From UCB3 sp964415605 (GTDB lineage Bacteria > Chloroflexota > Anaerolineae > Epilineales > Epilineaceae): DNA of 52,401 bases. Position numbers and translations under genes: made by a program. The stretch is from the NCBI GenBank assembly GCA_964415605.1, contig CAYQBA010000005.1, positions 1 through 52,401 on the forward strand, written 5' to 3'. The notes beneath the pieces are model-generated. The model was not told the origin of the DNA and did no database searches. It saw only the letters and a program-made list of their open reading frames with translations. Below are positions 34,937 through 43,384 of this stretch, in pieces (the stretch's first letter is position 1; each line of letters starts with the position of its first letter).

Positions 34937-35595
34937 NNNNNNNNNNCCCCCCCGCGGGGGGGGTGGGTGGGGGCACCGGGGTGGGGGGTGGTTCAGGGTG
35001 GTTTGGCGGGGGGGTCCCCACCCCCCCGGCCCCGGCCCGCCCGCGGGGCGCCCCCCCCACGGCAGGGGCCCGAAATCTTGTCCCCCCCAGGCTCGCGGCT
35101 GGCGCCGAGCGACTGACAGGCCATCAGCCGTGATCGCCGCTTCGCCGCCGTCTACGCTCTTCAGCCGGCGTTCGCCCTCCTCGGTCAGCAACCGCCTCCT
35201 TCAGCCCGCGCCCGTCCTCACCGTCACCGACCACCTCGCCGGCCGCCGGGCTCAGTGAAACGGTATGTGCGCTTGCCGTCGTCGGGACGGCGACCGTTGC
35301 ACGACCCTCCCGGCGTGTGTCACAAGGTGTGACGATCGTGCAACGGTCGCCTCATATGCTGAAGCCACAACCCATGGAGCGGCCTTGGCGCCCCCACCAA
35401 CGGGGCCCAGGGCCCGCCCCAAATGGTGTTATGGTGCATAGAAATTTTATGCGGGTTTTAAATATTTNNNNNNNNNNTTTTTGTGTTGGTTCTCCCGGTG
35501 CATTATTTTAGCCAACCCCCACCGCGGGGGGGGGGCGGGGCCCCCCCCCCCGGCGCCCCCCCCCCCGCGACACTTCTGCTGAAAGGAGCCTGACA
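34937..35595 (+). other. Low-quality region with two 10-N gaps
   Basis: Ns at 34937-34946 and 35468-35477 are flanked by long C and G runs (34947-35085, 35515-35570) and, around the second gap, by AT-rich sequence unlike the rest of the window. Local sequence here is likely wrong in places. No gene is called; only the operator at 35289-35360 and an AAGGAG ribosome site before 35596 are clear. Confidence 0.7.
35289..35360 (+). promoter_or_regulatory. Palindromic operator and promoter upstream of a Cys-rich exported protein
   Basis: A 16-bp perfect inverted repeat (35289-35304 with 35336-35351) encloses a smaller one (GTCACA 35319-35324 with TGTGAC 35328-35333). The block GTGTGACGA-2 bases-GTGCAACGGTCG (35327-35349) recurs upstream of the exported protein gene at 40132-40809. 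A -10-like TATGCT lies at 35355-35360. Because no -35 consensus is present, an activator or repressor probably acts here. Confidence 0.6.
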
Positions 35596-36390
35596 ATGTA
35601 TCGCCGGTTGATCACTCTGACGGCCGTCATGGCCGTCGCCTTCGCCGCCGGGCTGTTCGCGAGCCGAGCGACGGAGGCGCAAGCCTCGGGCTGCGTGCTC
35701 GGGACCTACCAAGGCGGGGACGGGGACTGCGTGCTCGGGGTCCTCTACCCCTTGCCCACGAGCTTCGCCAACTGTCCTGGACCGGTGTCCTACCAGATCG
35801 CCGTCGAGACTTGCGACAGCGGGGGTCCCATTCCCGGGACATTCACGCTCTACGACCCCAACGGCGCGCCGGTGTACTCCCAGCATGTGACCGACGTGAG
35901 CTCGGTCGTCACGCCCTGCATGGATCCAGCTCAGGTCAACCACGTCGAGTTCGTGCAGGACGACCCCGAGAACGGTCGGGTGGCCAAGGTGCACGTCAAG
36001 GCGCAGTGCTGCGTCAACTGCACCCAGAGCAGCACGCAGTGCGCGAACCTCGAGGGCGACGCGTGCGGCAACCAAACCGCGTCGGTGAGTCCACCGGCAC
36101 CGCCCGGCCCGGGGCTGTACAACGTCGAGTTCAGCCTGAATCTCGACCTCACGTGTGACGGTTGCGTGCCCCCGTCGCAGATTCCGGTCTACACCATGAC
36201 CAACCTCGGACCGCAGATCGTGGCGATCATGACGCCGACCACGCTGATCTCGCCCGAGCTGCTGGCGTATATCGGCACGACCTCCAACTGCAACACGCTG
36301 ACCGGGGCGAGCCAGTTCTGGGTCGACCTCACAAGCTCCGGCTGTGGCATCCACGACTTCTGCGCGACCGCCGTGGCTTGCCAGCGGTGA
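35596..36390 (+). CDS. Cys-rich exported protein, function unknown
   Basis: A 264-residue protein with a signal peptide (cleavage near TEAQA, residue 30). The mature part is beta-rich and has about 19 Cys, including CCVNC and DGC motifs, suggesting many disulfides or metal binding. There is no match I recognise. An AAGGAG (35582-35587) precedes the ATG. It is convergent with the first BTAD regulator gene, with a hairpin terminator between them, and carries a palindromic operator about 235 bases upstream (plus unknown gap length). The repeated pairing of small exported proteins with STAND regulators in this region suggests it is one of their targets. Confidence 0.75.
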   Translation: MYRRLITLTAVMAVAFAAGLFASRATEAQASGCVLGTYQGGDGDCVLGVLYPLPTSFANCPGPVSYQIAVETCDSGGPIPGTFTLYDPNGAPVYSQHVTDVSSVVTPCMDPAQVNHVEFVQDDPENGRVAKVHVKAQCCVNCTQSSTQCANLEGDACGNQTASVSPPAPPGPGLYNVEFSLNLDLTCDGCVPPSQIPVYTMTNLGPQIVAIMTPTTLISPELLAYIGTTSNCNTLTGASQFWVDLTSSGCGIHDFCATAVACQR

Positions 36391-36494
36391 CGCGCCCGGC
36401 GGCGTCCGCGCCGCGATCCGACGTGGGGAACCGATCGTAAGCACAGGCCGCCCAGATCGGTTGCCACGAGGCGATGAACGTCTCCGACCTTGAA

Positions 36495-36533
36495 TGCCGA
36501 CGACCCGGGCGCAGAATGCCCGGGTAGTCGGCA
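36495..36533. terminator. Long hairpin terminator between convergent genes
   Basis: Arms TGCCGAC/GTCGGCA and CCCGGGC/GCCCGGG pair (36495-36510 with 36518-36533) around a seven-base loop, with a two-base internal bulge on each side. It lies between the exported protein and the BTAD gene and can serve both strands. Confidence 0.7.
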
Positions 36534-36617
36534 CCTTAGGCTTTGAAAACCGGCCCAACCTTGGGGAGATCACCCGCGCCCTGAACCCGTCGATGCCAGG
36601 CCGGCCGCCATCCCGCG

Positions 36618-39600
36618 CTAACCCGTCCCCACCACCTCCGCCACGACCGCCCACGGGTCGACGTCGCCTTCCGCCGTGCCTCCAGCCATCGCCGCCTCCT
36701 CCGCCGCCGCTTCCGCCCCCGTCGCCGCCGCGCCGATCTCGTTCCGCAGGGCCATCGCCGCCGCCACGCGGCGAGCCGCCGCGGCGGCGTCGCCGCGCGC
36801 TGCCGCCAGCGATGCCGCGACCGTCAAGCCCGCCGCCACCGACCGCCGCTCCCCCATCGCACGGCACTCGGCCAACGACTCCCGGAGCGAGTCGGTCGCG
36901 GCGTCGAGATCACCCCCGGCGATCTGCGTCCGGGCCAGGACCCGCTGCGATCGGGCAACCAGGCTGCGTGCCGTGTACTCGCGGGCCGCCTGCCGTGCGG
37001 CGATGACCTCTTCGCATGCCGTCGCTGCGTCGCCCGCGTCGACGGCGACCTCGGCCAGCGCGATGCGGGAAAAGACCGCGTTCCATGCGTCGCCCAGCGT
37101 CTCCTTCATGCTCAAGCTGCGTGACAGGTAGGTCCGGGCCATCGTCGACTCACCCTGGACACGCGAGAGCTCGCCCATGTTGTGGAAGACGCGCGCGAGC
37201 TCGTCCGGGCTGTCGATGTCGCGCAGGATCGCCACCGCCTCACGGAAGCACCCGGCCGCCTCGTCGTACCGGCCCATCTCGGTGTGGAGCATGCCGAACA
37301 GGCTGAGCGCCGCCGCGGTCTCCCGCTTGTTGCGCGACGCACGGCTGCTCTCCAGCCAGCGCGTCAGGTGGCGTTCCGAATCGGCGTAGTTCCCAAGCGC
37401 CAACGCCACCCGCCCGAGCCCGCGCAGGACGTTGAACATCCGGACGTCCTGCGACCCGAGCCGCTCCAACGCGTCGCGCGACTGTTCGAGCCGGGCGTAG
37501 GCGGTGGCATGATCGCCCCGGCGCGTCGCGATGTCGGCCAAGAGGCCGTAGGCGAGGGCGACGGCATCGGGCTTGTCGTGGGTCAGGCGGATCGCCAGCG
37601 CCTGCTGAGCGAGGTCTTCCGCCTCGGCGAATCGGCCCTGCACCGTGGCCAGCAGGCCCAGGTTAAAGAGCAAGGGCGCCGCCATCTCGAGGTTCCCAAG
37701 CTGCTTCCATTGCTCGAGGCTCCGTTCCCAGTGCACGCTGGCAGCCGCGTGGTCGCCTTGATCATAGGCCAGGACCCCCGCCCCATGGCAGGCGCGCGCA
37801 AGGGTCTCCACGGACGCCGCGCCGCCGACGGCGTGCAAGACCCGATCCAGCCATACCCGTTCCGGGCCGACATGCCCGCGGATATGCCAGAACCGCCAGA
37901 TCGCGGCCGCGAGCCTGAGCCCGAGATTCCATTCTCCCATGTCGGCAACCCATGCGGAGACCGCACGTAGGTTGCCGTGCTCCCGGTCCAACCGATCCAT
38001 CCAGGCATCCGCATCGGTCTGGGTCAGGTGTGGCGCCACCTCCTCCGCCCAGGCGACGAAGTGCTCAGCGTGCGCGCGCCGAACCGCCCCGTCCTCGCCG
38101 GCCTCCGCCAGGCGCGCCAGCGCGAACAGGCGCACGACTTCGGGCAGCCGGTAGCGCCGGCCTTGGCCCCGGGCAGTGGCATCCGACAGAAAGGACTTGT
38201 CCGCCAACCGGCCGATCACTTCTTCCACGTCGAGGTGCCCAGGGATACGGGGCACGCCCGGATCCAGGCGATCGCCGCACACGGCTTGCGCCGCCGGTCC
38301 CGTGAACCCGCCGACGAACACGGCCACGCGGCGCAGGGCCACCTGCTCCGGCTCGCTCAGGAGATCGTGGCCCCATGCGATGGCCCGGTCGAGCGAGCGA
38401 TGGCGCTCGGCGTGCCCGCGCCCGGCACGCGCCAGGAACGAGAATCCTCTCTCCATCCGCGCGGCGACGTCGGCCACTTCGAGCACGCCCACGCGCGCCG
38501 CCGCCAGCTCGATGCCGAGCGGGATGCCCTCGACCATGCGGACGATGCGCGCCGCCGCGCGCAGCCGCTCGGGCGTGTCCATGAACTCCGGCCACGCCTC
38601 GCGCACCCGCGCGACGAAGAGCCGGACGGCGTCGTGGTCGAGCAGCGCCTCGGGGGCAGCCATCTCCTCGCCCGGGACCGACAGCGCCGGGACCGGCCAC
38701 ACCACTTCGCCCATCGCCCCGAGGCGCTCGCGGCTGGTGGACAGTACCGCCACGCGCGTGCCGGCCTCTACCAGCCACGCGACCGCCTCGCCGCAGGCCG
38801 CGACGACGTGCTCGCAGTTATCGAGGATGATCAAGGTCTCGCGCTCACGCAGACGTGCGGCGATGGCGTCACGTGGCGACCGGTTAGGCCCTGGCTGGAC
38901 GCCGAGCGCCAACCCGATCGTCCGGTCGACGAGCTCGGGGTCGGCGATGGCGGCCATGTCCACCCACCATACCCCATCGCGATACTGGCCCGCCACGCGG
39001 CGCGCGGTCTCCACCGCCAGGCGGCTCTTGCCCGCGCCGCCCAGCCCGACGAGCGTGACGAGGCGCGACACCGACAGGAGCCGGGTGATGTCGGCGATCT
39101 CCGGCTCGCGCCCGATGAACGCGTCCGCCGGCAGCGGCACGTTGCCGGTCGGCCGTGTGTCGCCGGCCGCTCCCAAGTCGCCAGCCGGCCGGATGCCAGG
39201 CCGCAGCGCGCGTGCCGGATGCCACGGCGAGAGATCCCCGGCCTCACGGATGGCGTTTGCCAAGGCGCCCAGGTCGTCGCCGGGGCCGGGCAAGCCTTGT
39301 TCACGGAGGTCGGCCGCGTACCGCTGCCACCTTGCCAGGGCCGCATCCGGGTGCCCGCCGGCGGCCAGCGCCCACATCGCCACCGCGATGCCGGCCGCGT
39401 CGCGCGGTGCGGCGGCGCACAGAGAATCGGCGACCTCGACCGTCCCGGCGAGATCGCCCTCGGCCGCTAGCAACCGGGCCAGGAGGCCAAGGCCTTGCAC
39501 CCATTGCGCGCGCAGCCGGTCGCGGTGCGGCGCAAGCCACGCTGCGTCGTTCTCGGGGATCAGGTCGCCTCGATAGAGGCTCCGCGCGGCCTGGAGGTGG

Positions 39601-39983
39601 GCCACCGCGGCATCCGAGTCCCCGTTGTCGGCCGCGTGCCGCCCGCGCCGCACGGCGTTCTCGAACCCGGCCGCGTCCAGCGTGAACGGCGCGGCGGGGT
39701 TCCACTGGACGACCTGGCGGTCGCGCAGGAGCCACGGCGCCGCCGGGTCCTCGTCGGGCAGCTCGGCGGTCAGGAAGTAGAGGTACCGGCGCAGGTTGCC
39801 TCGGGCCTTGGCATCCGGGATATCCGGCCAGAAGGCGGCCGCCACCTGGGGCACGAGCAGCGGGACGTCATGGTGCAGGAGCAGGTAGACCCACAGATCG
39901 CCGACGACTCGGCGGGGCAGGCGGCGGATCTCCGTGCCGTCCCACCGTGCACGGAACCCCCCCAGGAGGTCGATGTCGATCAT
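36618..39983 (-). CDS. BTAD - STAND ATPase - TPR transcriptional regulator (AfsR/SARP-like)
   Basis: A 1121-residue regulator. Residues 1-100 form a winged-helix DNA-binding domain starting MIDIDLLGGFRARWDG and followed by the BTAD helical domain (about 100-245). An NB-ARC/STAND ATPase begins near residue 285 with FIGREPEI, P-loop GLGGAGKS (about 314-321), Walker B LIILDNCEHV, and a typical STSRERLG. A winged helix and arm region follow, then about eight TPR units to the end. I place the start at the ATG 39981-39983 because a -10 (TATGAT, 40007-40012) lies just upstream, which would exclude longer frames. Such proteins bind direct repeats near -35 boxes and switch on targets when the STAND module is activated. 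Confidence 0.9.
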   Translation of the reverse strand: MIDIDLLGGFRARWDGTEIRRLPRRVVGDLWVYLLLHHDVPLLVPQVAAAFWPDIPDAKARGNLRRYLYFLTAELPDEDPAAPWLLRDRQVVQWNPAAPFTLDAAGFENAVRRGRHAADNGDSDAAVAHLQAARSLYRGDLIPENDAAWLAPHRDRLRAQWVQGLGLLARLLAAEGDLAGTVEVADSLCAAAPRDAAGIAVAMWALAAGGHPDAALARWQRYAADLREQGLPGPGDDLGALANAIREAGDLSPWHPARALRPGIRPAGDLGAAGDTRPTGNVPLPADAFIGREPEIADITRLLSVSRLVTLVGLGGAGKSRLAVETARRVAGQYRDGVWWVDMAAIADPELVDRTIGLALGVQPGPNRSPRDAIAARLRERETLIILDNCEHVVAACGEAVAWLVEAGTRVAVLSTSRERLGAMGEVVWPVPALSVPGEEMAAPEALLDHDAVRLFVARVREAWPEFMDTPERLRAAARIVRMVEGIPLGIELAAARVGVLEVADVAARMERGFSFLARAGRGHAERHRSLDRAIAWGHDLLSEPEQVALRRVAVFVGGFTGPAAQAVCGDRLDPGVPRIPGHLDVEEVIGRLADKSFLSDATARGQGRRYRLPEVVRLFALARLAEAGEDGAVRRAHAEHFVAWAEEVAPHLTQTDADAWMDRLDREHGNLRAVSAWVADMGEWNLGLRLAAAIWRFWHIRGHVGPERVWLDRVLHAVGGAASVETLARACHGAGVLAYDQGDHAAASVHWERSLEQWKQLGNLEMAAPLLFNLGLLATVQGRFAEAEDLAQQALAIRLTHDKPDAVALAYGLLADIATRRGDHATAYARLEQSRDALERLGSQDVRMFNVLRGLGRVALALGNYADSERHLTRWLESSRASRNKRETAAALSLFGMLHTEMGRYDEAAGCFREAVAILRDIDSPDELARVFHNMGELSRVQGESTMARTYLSRSLSMKETLGDAWNAVFSRIALAEVAVDAGDAATACEEVIAARQAAREYTARSLVARSQRVLARTQIAGGDLDAATDSLRESLAECRAMGERRSVAAGLTVAASLAAARGDAAAAARRVAAAMALRNEIGAAATGAEAAAEEAAMAGGTAEGDVDPWAVVAEVVGTG

Positions 39984-40006
39984 GCCATGGGTGTTCCCAC
40001 CCATCA

Positions 40007-40060
40007 ATCATACACGATCGCCATTGCCGCGGCGGCGGCGGCCGGCGCCGCGGCAATGGC
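40007..40060 (-). promoter_or_regulatory. BTAD promoter with 14-bp inverted repeat
   Basis: TATGAT (40007-40012, minus strand) is a probable -10 for the BTAD gene. A perfect 14-bp inverted repeat, GCCATTGCCGCGGC (40020-40033) with its complement (40047-40060), covers the -35 region. It could be an autoregulatory operator or a second hairpin ending the upstream transcript. Confidence 0.5.
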
Positions 40061-40075
40061 CTCCAGGCACACGAT

Positions 40076-40107
40076 GGGCCAGGTCCACCCGGGGGTGGAC
40101 CTGGCCC
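40076..40107 (-). terminator. Hairpin terminator after the exported protein gene
   Basis: A perfect 15-bp stem (40076-40090 with 40093-40107) with a two-base spacer, 24 bases past the stop at 40132. Strong hairpin, no T-run on the minus strand. Confidence 0.75.
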
Positions 40108-40131
40108 AGAGCGATCGGTGTTCGAGAGTTA

Positions 40132-40809
40132 TCAGTACTGCGGGGGGTTCTGCATGCCCCAAACCTGGCCATCGAGGGTGTTCGGCGTGCCGATGCCCGG
40201 GTTGGCCTGCATGCCTGGCAGCGACTGGTCGAGGTAGATCGTGACGTAGTACGGAATGGTGTTGAAGAGCGCGTGCGGGATGAACGCGAACTCCTTGCCG
40301 TACTGACGGGTGAACGATGTGTCGAGACCCAGCGCCGGGTCACCCAAGTAGTTTTGGTGCACCTCGGTATGAACGCCCGTGTAGCCGGCATACGCATCGT
40401 TGTCGCGGAACAGCGTGCCCCAGATGTATCCGGCAACCTCGCCTTCGTACACCCCGTAGATCGGGCCAAAGACCACCGCCCGGGGTAGCCCGTACCGGGC
40501 CGCTTCCGCGAGCTCGACGGCGGTGAAGCGGAACGAGCCGGGGAGCGTCACTTCAGCATCCGGGCCCGCGTCGAACAAGCGGGGCTGCGACGTTTGGGTG
40601 GCGATCACCTCGCCCGAGGCGCTGCAGTAACGGGCGTCGACATCCCAGCCGTCGGTACACAGCCGCACCTGCACGCCGTCGAGCGCGGGGCTGGGGTTCG
40701 GCTCCTCGGCGCGAGCGGTCGTGGCATGGGCGGCAAGCGCGAGCACCGCGGCGGCCGCGGCCACCGTCGTGCTCGTCAAGAACGTGTTGCGCAGCAGATC
40801 GCGGTTCAT
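40132..40809 (-). CDS. Exported protein, function unknown
   Basis: A 225-residue protein with a signal peptide (MNRDLLRNTF plus an Ala/Val-rich helix, cleavage near TTARAEE). The mature part has two Cys (RLCTDG, RYCSAS) and is rich in aromatic residues and Gly (VFGPIYGVYEGEVAGYIWG, HTEVHQNYLG). I do not recognise the family. I prefer the ATG at 40807-40809; an in-frame ATG four codons earlier is directly abutted by the AGAGG ribosome site and is less likely. Its promoter shares a 23-position block with the one before the Cys-rich protein at 35596. It lies between two BTAD regulator genes, all on the minus strand. Confidence 0.75.
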   Translation of the reverse strand: MNRDLLRNTFLTSTTVAAAAAVLALAAHATTARAEEPNPSPALDGVQVRLCTDGWDVDARYCSASGEVIATQTSQPRLFDAGPDAEVTLPGSFRFTAVELAEAARYGLPRAVVFGPIYGVYEGEVAGYIWGTLFRDNDAYAGYTGVHTEVHQNYLGDPALGLDTSFTRQYGKEFAFIPHALFNTIPYYVTIYLDQSLPGMQANPGIGTPNTLDGQVWGMQNPPQY

Positions 40810-40926
40810 GATTGAAGTCATCCTCTGTGTGTAACGGGTGAACACCTGGCTCTTCGCTTGCCCGGCGCCGGCGATCCCGGCACTTCGTGGGATCTCTGCA
40901 CGCCCATCAGGCCAAGCGATGACGCC

Positions 40927-40961
40927 AGTATAACCCACCGACCGTTGCACTTTCGTCACAC
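40927..40961 (-). promoter_or_regulatory. Promoter with shared operator block
   Basis: On the minus strand GTGTGACGA (40953-40961), two bases, then GTGCAACGGTCG and six bases later TATACT (40927-40932), 117 bases before the gene start. The first 23 positions match those at 35327-35349 except for two. No -35 consensus is found. Confidence 0.6.
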
Positions 40962-41002
40962 TCCGGTTGCGAAGGGTTCCCGACAGGCTGTCGGCGGCGC
41001 CG

Positions 41003-42898
41003 TCACCGCCCCGCCGACCACTCGGCCAGCCGCGCGCGGACGGCATCGACCTCATCGCGCGCGCCCGGGCGGCATGCCAGCGCCCAACGCACCGGCGCCA
41101 GCAGCCGGTGGCGCGACGGGGCCGCGGCGTTGACGTCCACGTGGACGAGCGAGCGGGCGATCAAGTGGTCGAGGGCGTCGACCACCGCCTCGGACGGCAC
41201 GTCGACGCCGCCGCCCGGCGCGCCCGCGCACACGGCCTCGACCGCGGCGCAGTCGAACCCGCTGCCGAACACCACCAGGCGCGCCGCGAGCGCCGTCTCG
41301 ATCGGCGGCAAACGGTCGACCGTCCACCCCACCGAGTCACCCCAGCCCGCGTGCCGCGGGCCGTCGACCCCCCGGGCGCCGTCGATCGTGGCCAAGTCGC
41401 CGGCGGCGCAGGCGTGGGCCAGATCGGCCAGCGGCACGGTATCGAGCGCCGCCGCGGCGCGGACGATCACCTCGGGCACGCCGTCGAGCGCCACGCAGAT
41501 CCGCGCCACGGCCATCGCCTGGTCCTGCGTCAAGAGGTGGGGCCGCACGTGCGGCGCCGCCCGGGACAGGAACAGCGCCACGGCGTCGGTCGGCGCCGCC
41601 GGCGACCAGCCGTCCCGGCTGCCGTGGGCTGCCGGCACGGCCAGCGGCACCACGCGCCAGGTGACCTCGGCGCGCGTCCCGAGCGGTGCCCGGCTCGTCA
41701 CCAGGATCCGCAAGCCGGGCACCGCGGCCGACAGGACCTCCACCCACCGGGCGCAGCCCGTGTCGGCCTCGACGGCGTTGTCGAGGACGAGCAGGCCATC
41801 CCGGCCATCCAGCACGTCGGCCACCACGGCCGGGCCGTCATCCGGATCGTCGATCGCGCGCCCGAACGCCGCGGCCAGGCGCGGCGCGACCGCACCAGCC
41901 GTCCCAGGCGCCGCCACGTCGAGCCACGCGACCGGCGCCGCGGCATCCGCCGCCGATGTCGCCAGCCAAGCGTGCGCGACGGCCGCGGCCAGGCGTGACT
42001 TGCCGATGCCCGGCGCGCCGATCAGCGTGACGACGGCGTTGGCGTCGAGCAGCCCGGCGACCAGGTCGACACGATCGTGGCCGACGAACGGCGTGGTGAA
42101 CCGCGGTGCCGCGCCCGCCGGCGGCGCGGTCCTGACCCCGGCGTGGCCCGCGGTCTCGCCCGGGGACCCGCCGGTGGCGCCAGTGGGTGCCGCCTCGAGC
42201 AAGGCAACGGTCTCGGCTTCAGGCTCGACGCCGAGCTCTGCCGCCAGCATCCGCCGGCAGCGCTCGAGCACGGCCGCCGCACCCGCCCGGTCGCCGCGCG
42301 CCAGGTGCAGTCGCATCGCCAGGCGGTACGACGCCTCACGCAGCCGATCGTGCTCGATCAGCCTCTCGGCCGCGGCGACGGCCTCCGGCGCGTCGCCCGC
42401 CGTCGCATGGGCGCCCGCCAGCCGTTCCATGCCGGCACGCCAGGCCGCCTCGACGTCGGCCCGGGCCGCCTCGATCCACGGTTCGTCCATCCCTTGCAGG
42501 AGCGGGCCCGTGACCGTTGACAGCGCGGCCTGGAGCTCGGCACGATCCGCGGGCCGCGCGCCCGCCGCGGCGACGGCATCCCGGAAGGTGTCGAGGTCGA
42601 TCTCCGCCGGCGCGGCGGGGTTCCACGCCACGTGGTCGCGGTCCACCACGAGCCACGGTCGACCCGCGGCTTCGGGCGGCAGGTGCTTCCCGAGATGATG
42701 CAGGTTGAAGCGCAGCTCGAAGCGCGGGTCCTCGCTGTCCGGCCACAGAGCGCGCGCCACGGCCTCGCGCGCCATCGGTACCCCGCGATGGAGCAACAGG
42801 TAGGCCCACAAGCGCCCGGTGTCGCGGCGCTTCGGCGGGCCAAGCGGCTCACCGCCGTGCCAGGCCCGCAGCGGACCGAGGATCGCGATTCGGAGCAT
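41003..42898 (-). CDS. BTAD - STAND ATPase regulator lacking TPR region
   Basis: A 631-residue relative of the upstream BTAD regulator, in the same orientation. A winged helix (MLRIAILGPLRAWHGGE, then ALWPDSEDPRFELRFNLHHL) leads into the BTAD domain to about residue 240. The STAND ATPase starts near FVGHDRVDLV with P-loop GAPGIGKS and Walker B LLVLDNAVEA, then a short winged-helix region. It stops at the point where family members normally enter TPR repeats, so it is a natural short form or has lost its sensor. GGAAGGGAG lies just before the ATG at 42896-42898. It is divergent from the Cys-repeat protein gene, sharing a 486-base region that includes copy 2 of the structured RNA, so that gene is a likely target. 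Confidence 0.88.
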   Translation of the reverse strand: MLRIAILGPLRAWHGGEPLGPPKRRDTGRLWAYLLLHRGVPMAREAVARALWPDSEDPRFELRFNLHHLGKHLPPEAAGRPWLVVDRDHVAWNPAAPAEIDLDTFRDAVAAAGARPADRAELQAALSTVTGPLLQGMDEPWIEAARADVEAAWRAGMERLAGAHATAGDAPEAVAAAERLIEHDRLREASYRLAMRLHLARGDRAGAAAVLERCRRMLAAELGVEPEAETVALLEAAPTGATGGSPGETAGHAGVRTAPPAGAAPRFTTPFVGHDRVDLVAGLLDANAVVTLIGAPGIGKSRLAAAVAHAWLATSAADAAAPVAWLDVAAPGTAGAVAPRLAAAFGRAIDDPDDGPAVVADVLDGRDGLLVLDNAVEADTGCARWVEVLSAAVPGLRILVTSRAPLGTRAEVTWRVVPLAVPAAHGSRDGWSPAAPTDAVALFLSRAAPHVRPHLLTQDQAMAVARICVALDGVPEVIVRAAAALDTVPLADLAHACAAGDLATIDGARGVDGPRHAGWGDSVGWTVDRLPPIETALAARLVVFGSGFDCAAVEAVCAGAPGGGVDVPSEAVVDALDHLIARSLVHVDVNAAAPSRHRLLAPVRWALACRPGARDEVDAVRARLAEWSAGR

Positions 42899-43009
42899 GT
42901 TCTCCCTTCCTTGGCGCCCTCCTCAACGCAATCAGGATACCGCATGGCGCCGACGCGGCGCCATCACACCCGTCACCGCCGACGCCCACGCAACCAGCCC
43001 ACCCGCCTG
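42899..43009 (-). promoter_or_regulatory. Divergent regulator promoter region with palindrome
   Basis: The BTAD side of the intergenic region contains a perfect palindromic hairpin (ATGGCGCC 42944-42951 with GGCGCCAT 42957-42964) 46 bases upstream of the ATG. A weak -10-like GTATCCT lies near 42934-42940. Candidate autoregulatory site. Confidence 0.4.
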
Positions 43010-43054
43010 CTTAACAAAACCTTTACGCGAGCGGCGTTATTTTTGTGTTATAGT
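43010..43054 (+). promoter_or_regulatory. Shared-type promoter block, copy 2
   Basis: CTTAAC-AAA-ACCTTTA (43010-43025) and, 36 bases after its start, TGTTATAGT with -10 TATAGT (43049-43054). Motifs and distances equal copy 1 at 34761-34805. No consensus -35 is present. Confidence 0.65.
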
Positions 43055-43060
43055 GGCGCT

Positions 43061-43192
43061 CGTTGGCGATGCACGCCAGTGGCTGTGTGGGGGTCGGACG
43101 CCTTTCGGGGCGGCGACTGCGCTGAGCGTGCATCGCCTGCGAAAACGGGCCAGTGCGGGTCACCATGGGCAGTGATCCAACGCACTGGCCCG
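43061..43192 (+). ncRNA. Candidate structured RNA, copy 2
   Basis: The predicted transcript start falls at the foot of a perfect 12-bp outer stem (GGCGATGCACGC 43065-43076 with GCGTGCATCGCC 43126-43137). Between them lie the invariant GGCTGTGTGGGG (43081-43092) and an inner hairpin: GTCG (43093-43096) with CGAC (43114-43117), and CGCC with GGCG around TTTCGG. A second perfect 12-bp stem (43146-43157 with 43181-43192) follows and could be an intrinsic-terminator-like stop or switch. Compared with copy 1 the stems change at both partners, so selection on RNA structure is likely. I could not match it to a known riboswitch class. Confidence 0.7.
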
Positions 43193-43384
43193 ATTCGTTC
43201 CCCGCTAACCCGCTCCATACCGCCGGTGTTTATGGCCGTGGCGCCCGCAAGCATGCCGCCGGCGGGCGCGCAACCGTTCCAGAAGCGGGGATGGACCGCC
43301 GCGAGGCCGCGCCAAGCGCGGAGCGGTCGCGAGTTGCCATCGCTCGATCTTCTGACCTCCCCCAATCGACGAAAGGACCAAACG
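43193..43384 (+). other. Leader between RNA candidate and Cys-repeat gene
   Basis: About 190 bases, with a GAAAGGACC ribosome-site-like stretch just before the ATG. If the RNA candidate does not terminate, this is the rest of a long 5' leader. Confidence 0.4.

Noticed and set aside
43061..43192. Known riboswitch (c-di-GMP-I, fluoride, cobalamin) or 6S RNA
   Set aside because: The conserved cores of those classes are not present; the invariant GGCTGTGTGGGG plus single inner hairpin does not fit any I can recall. A formal Rfam search is needed.
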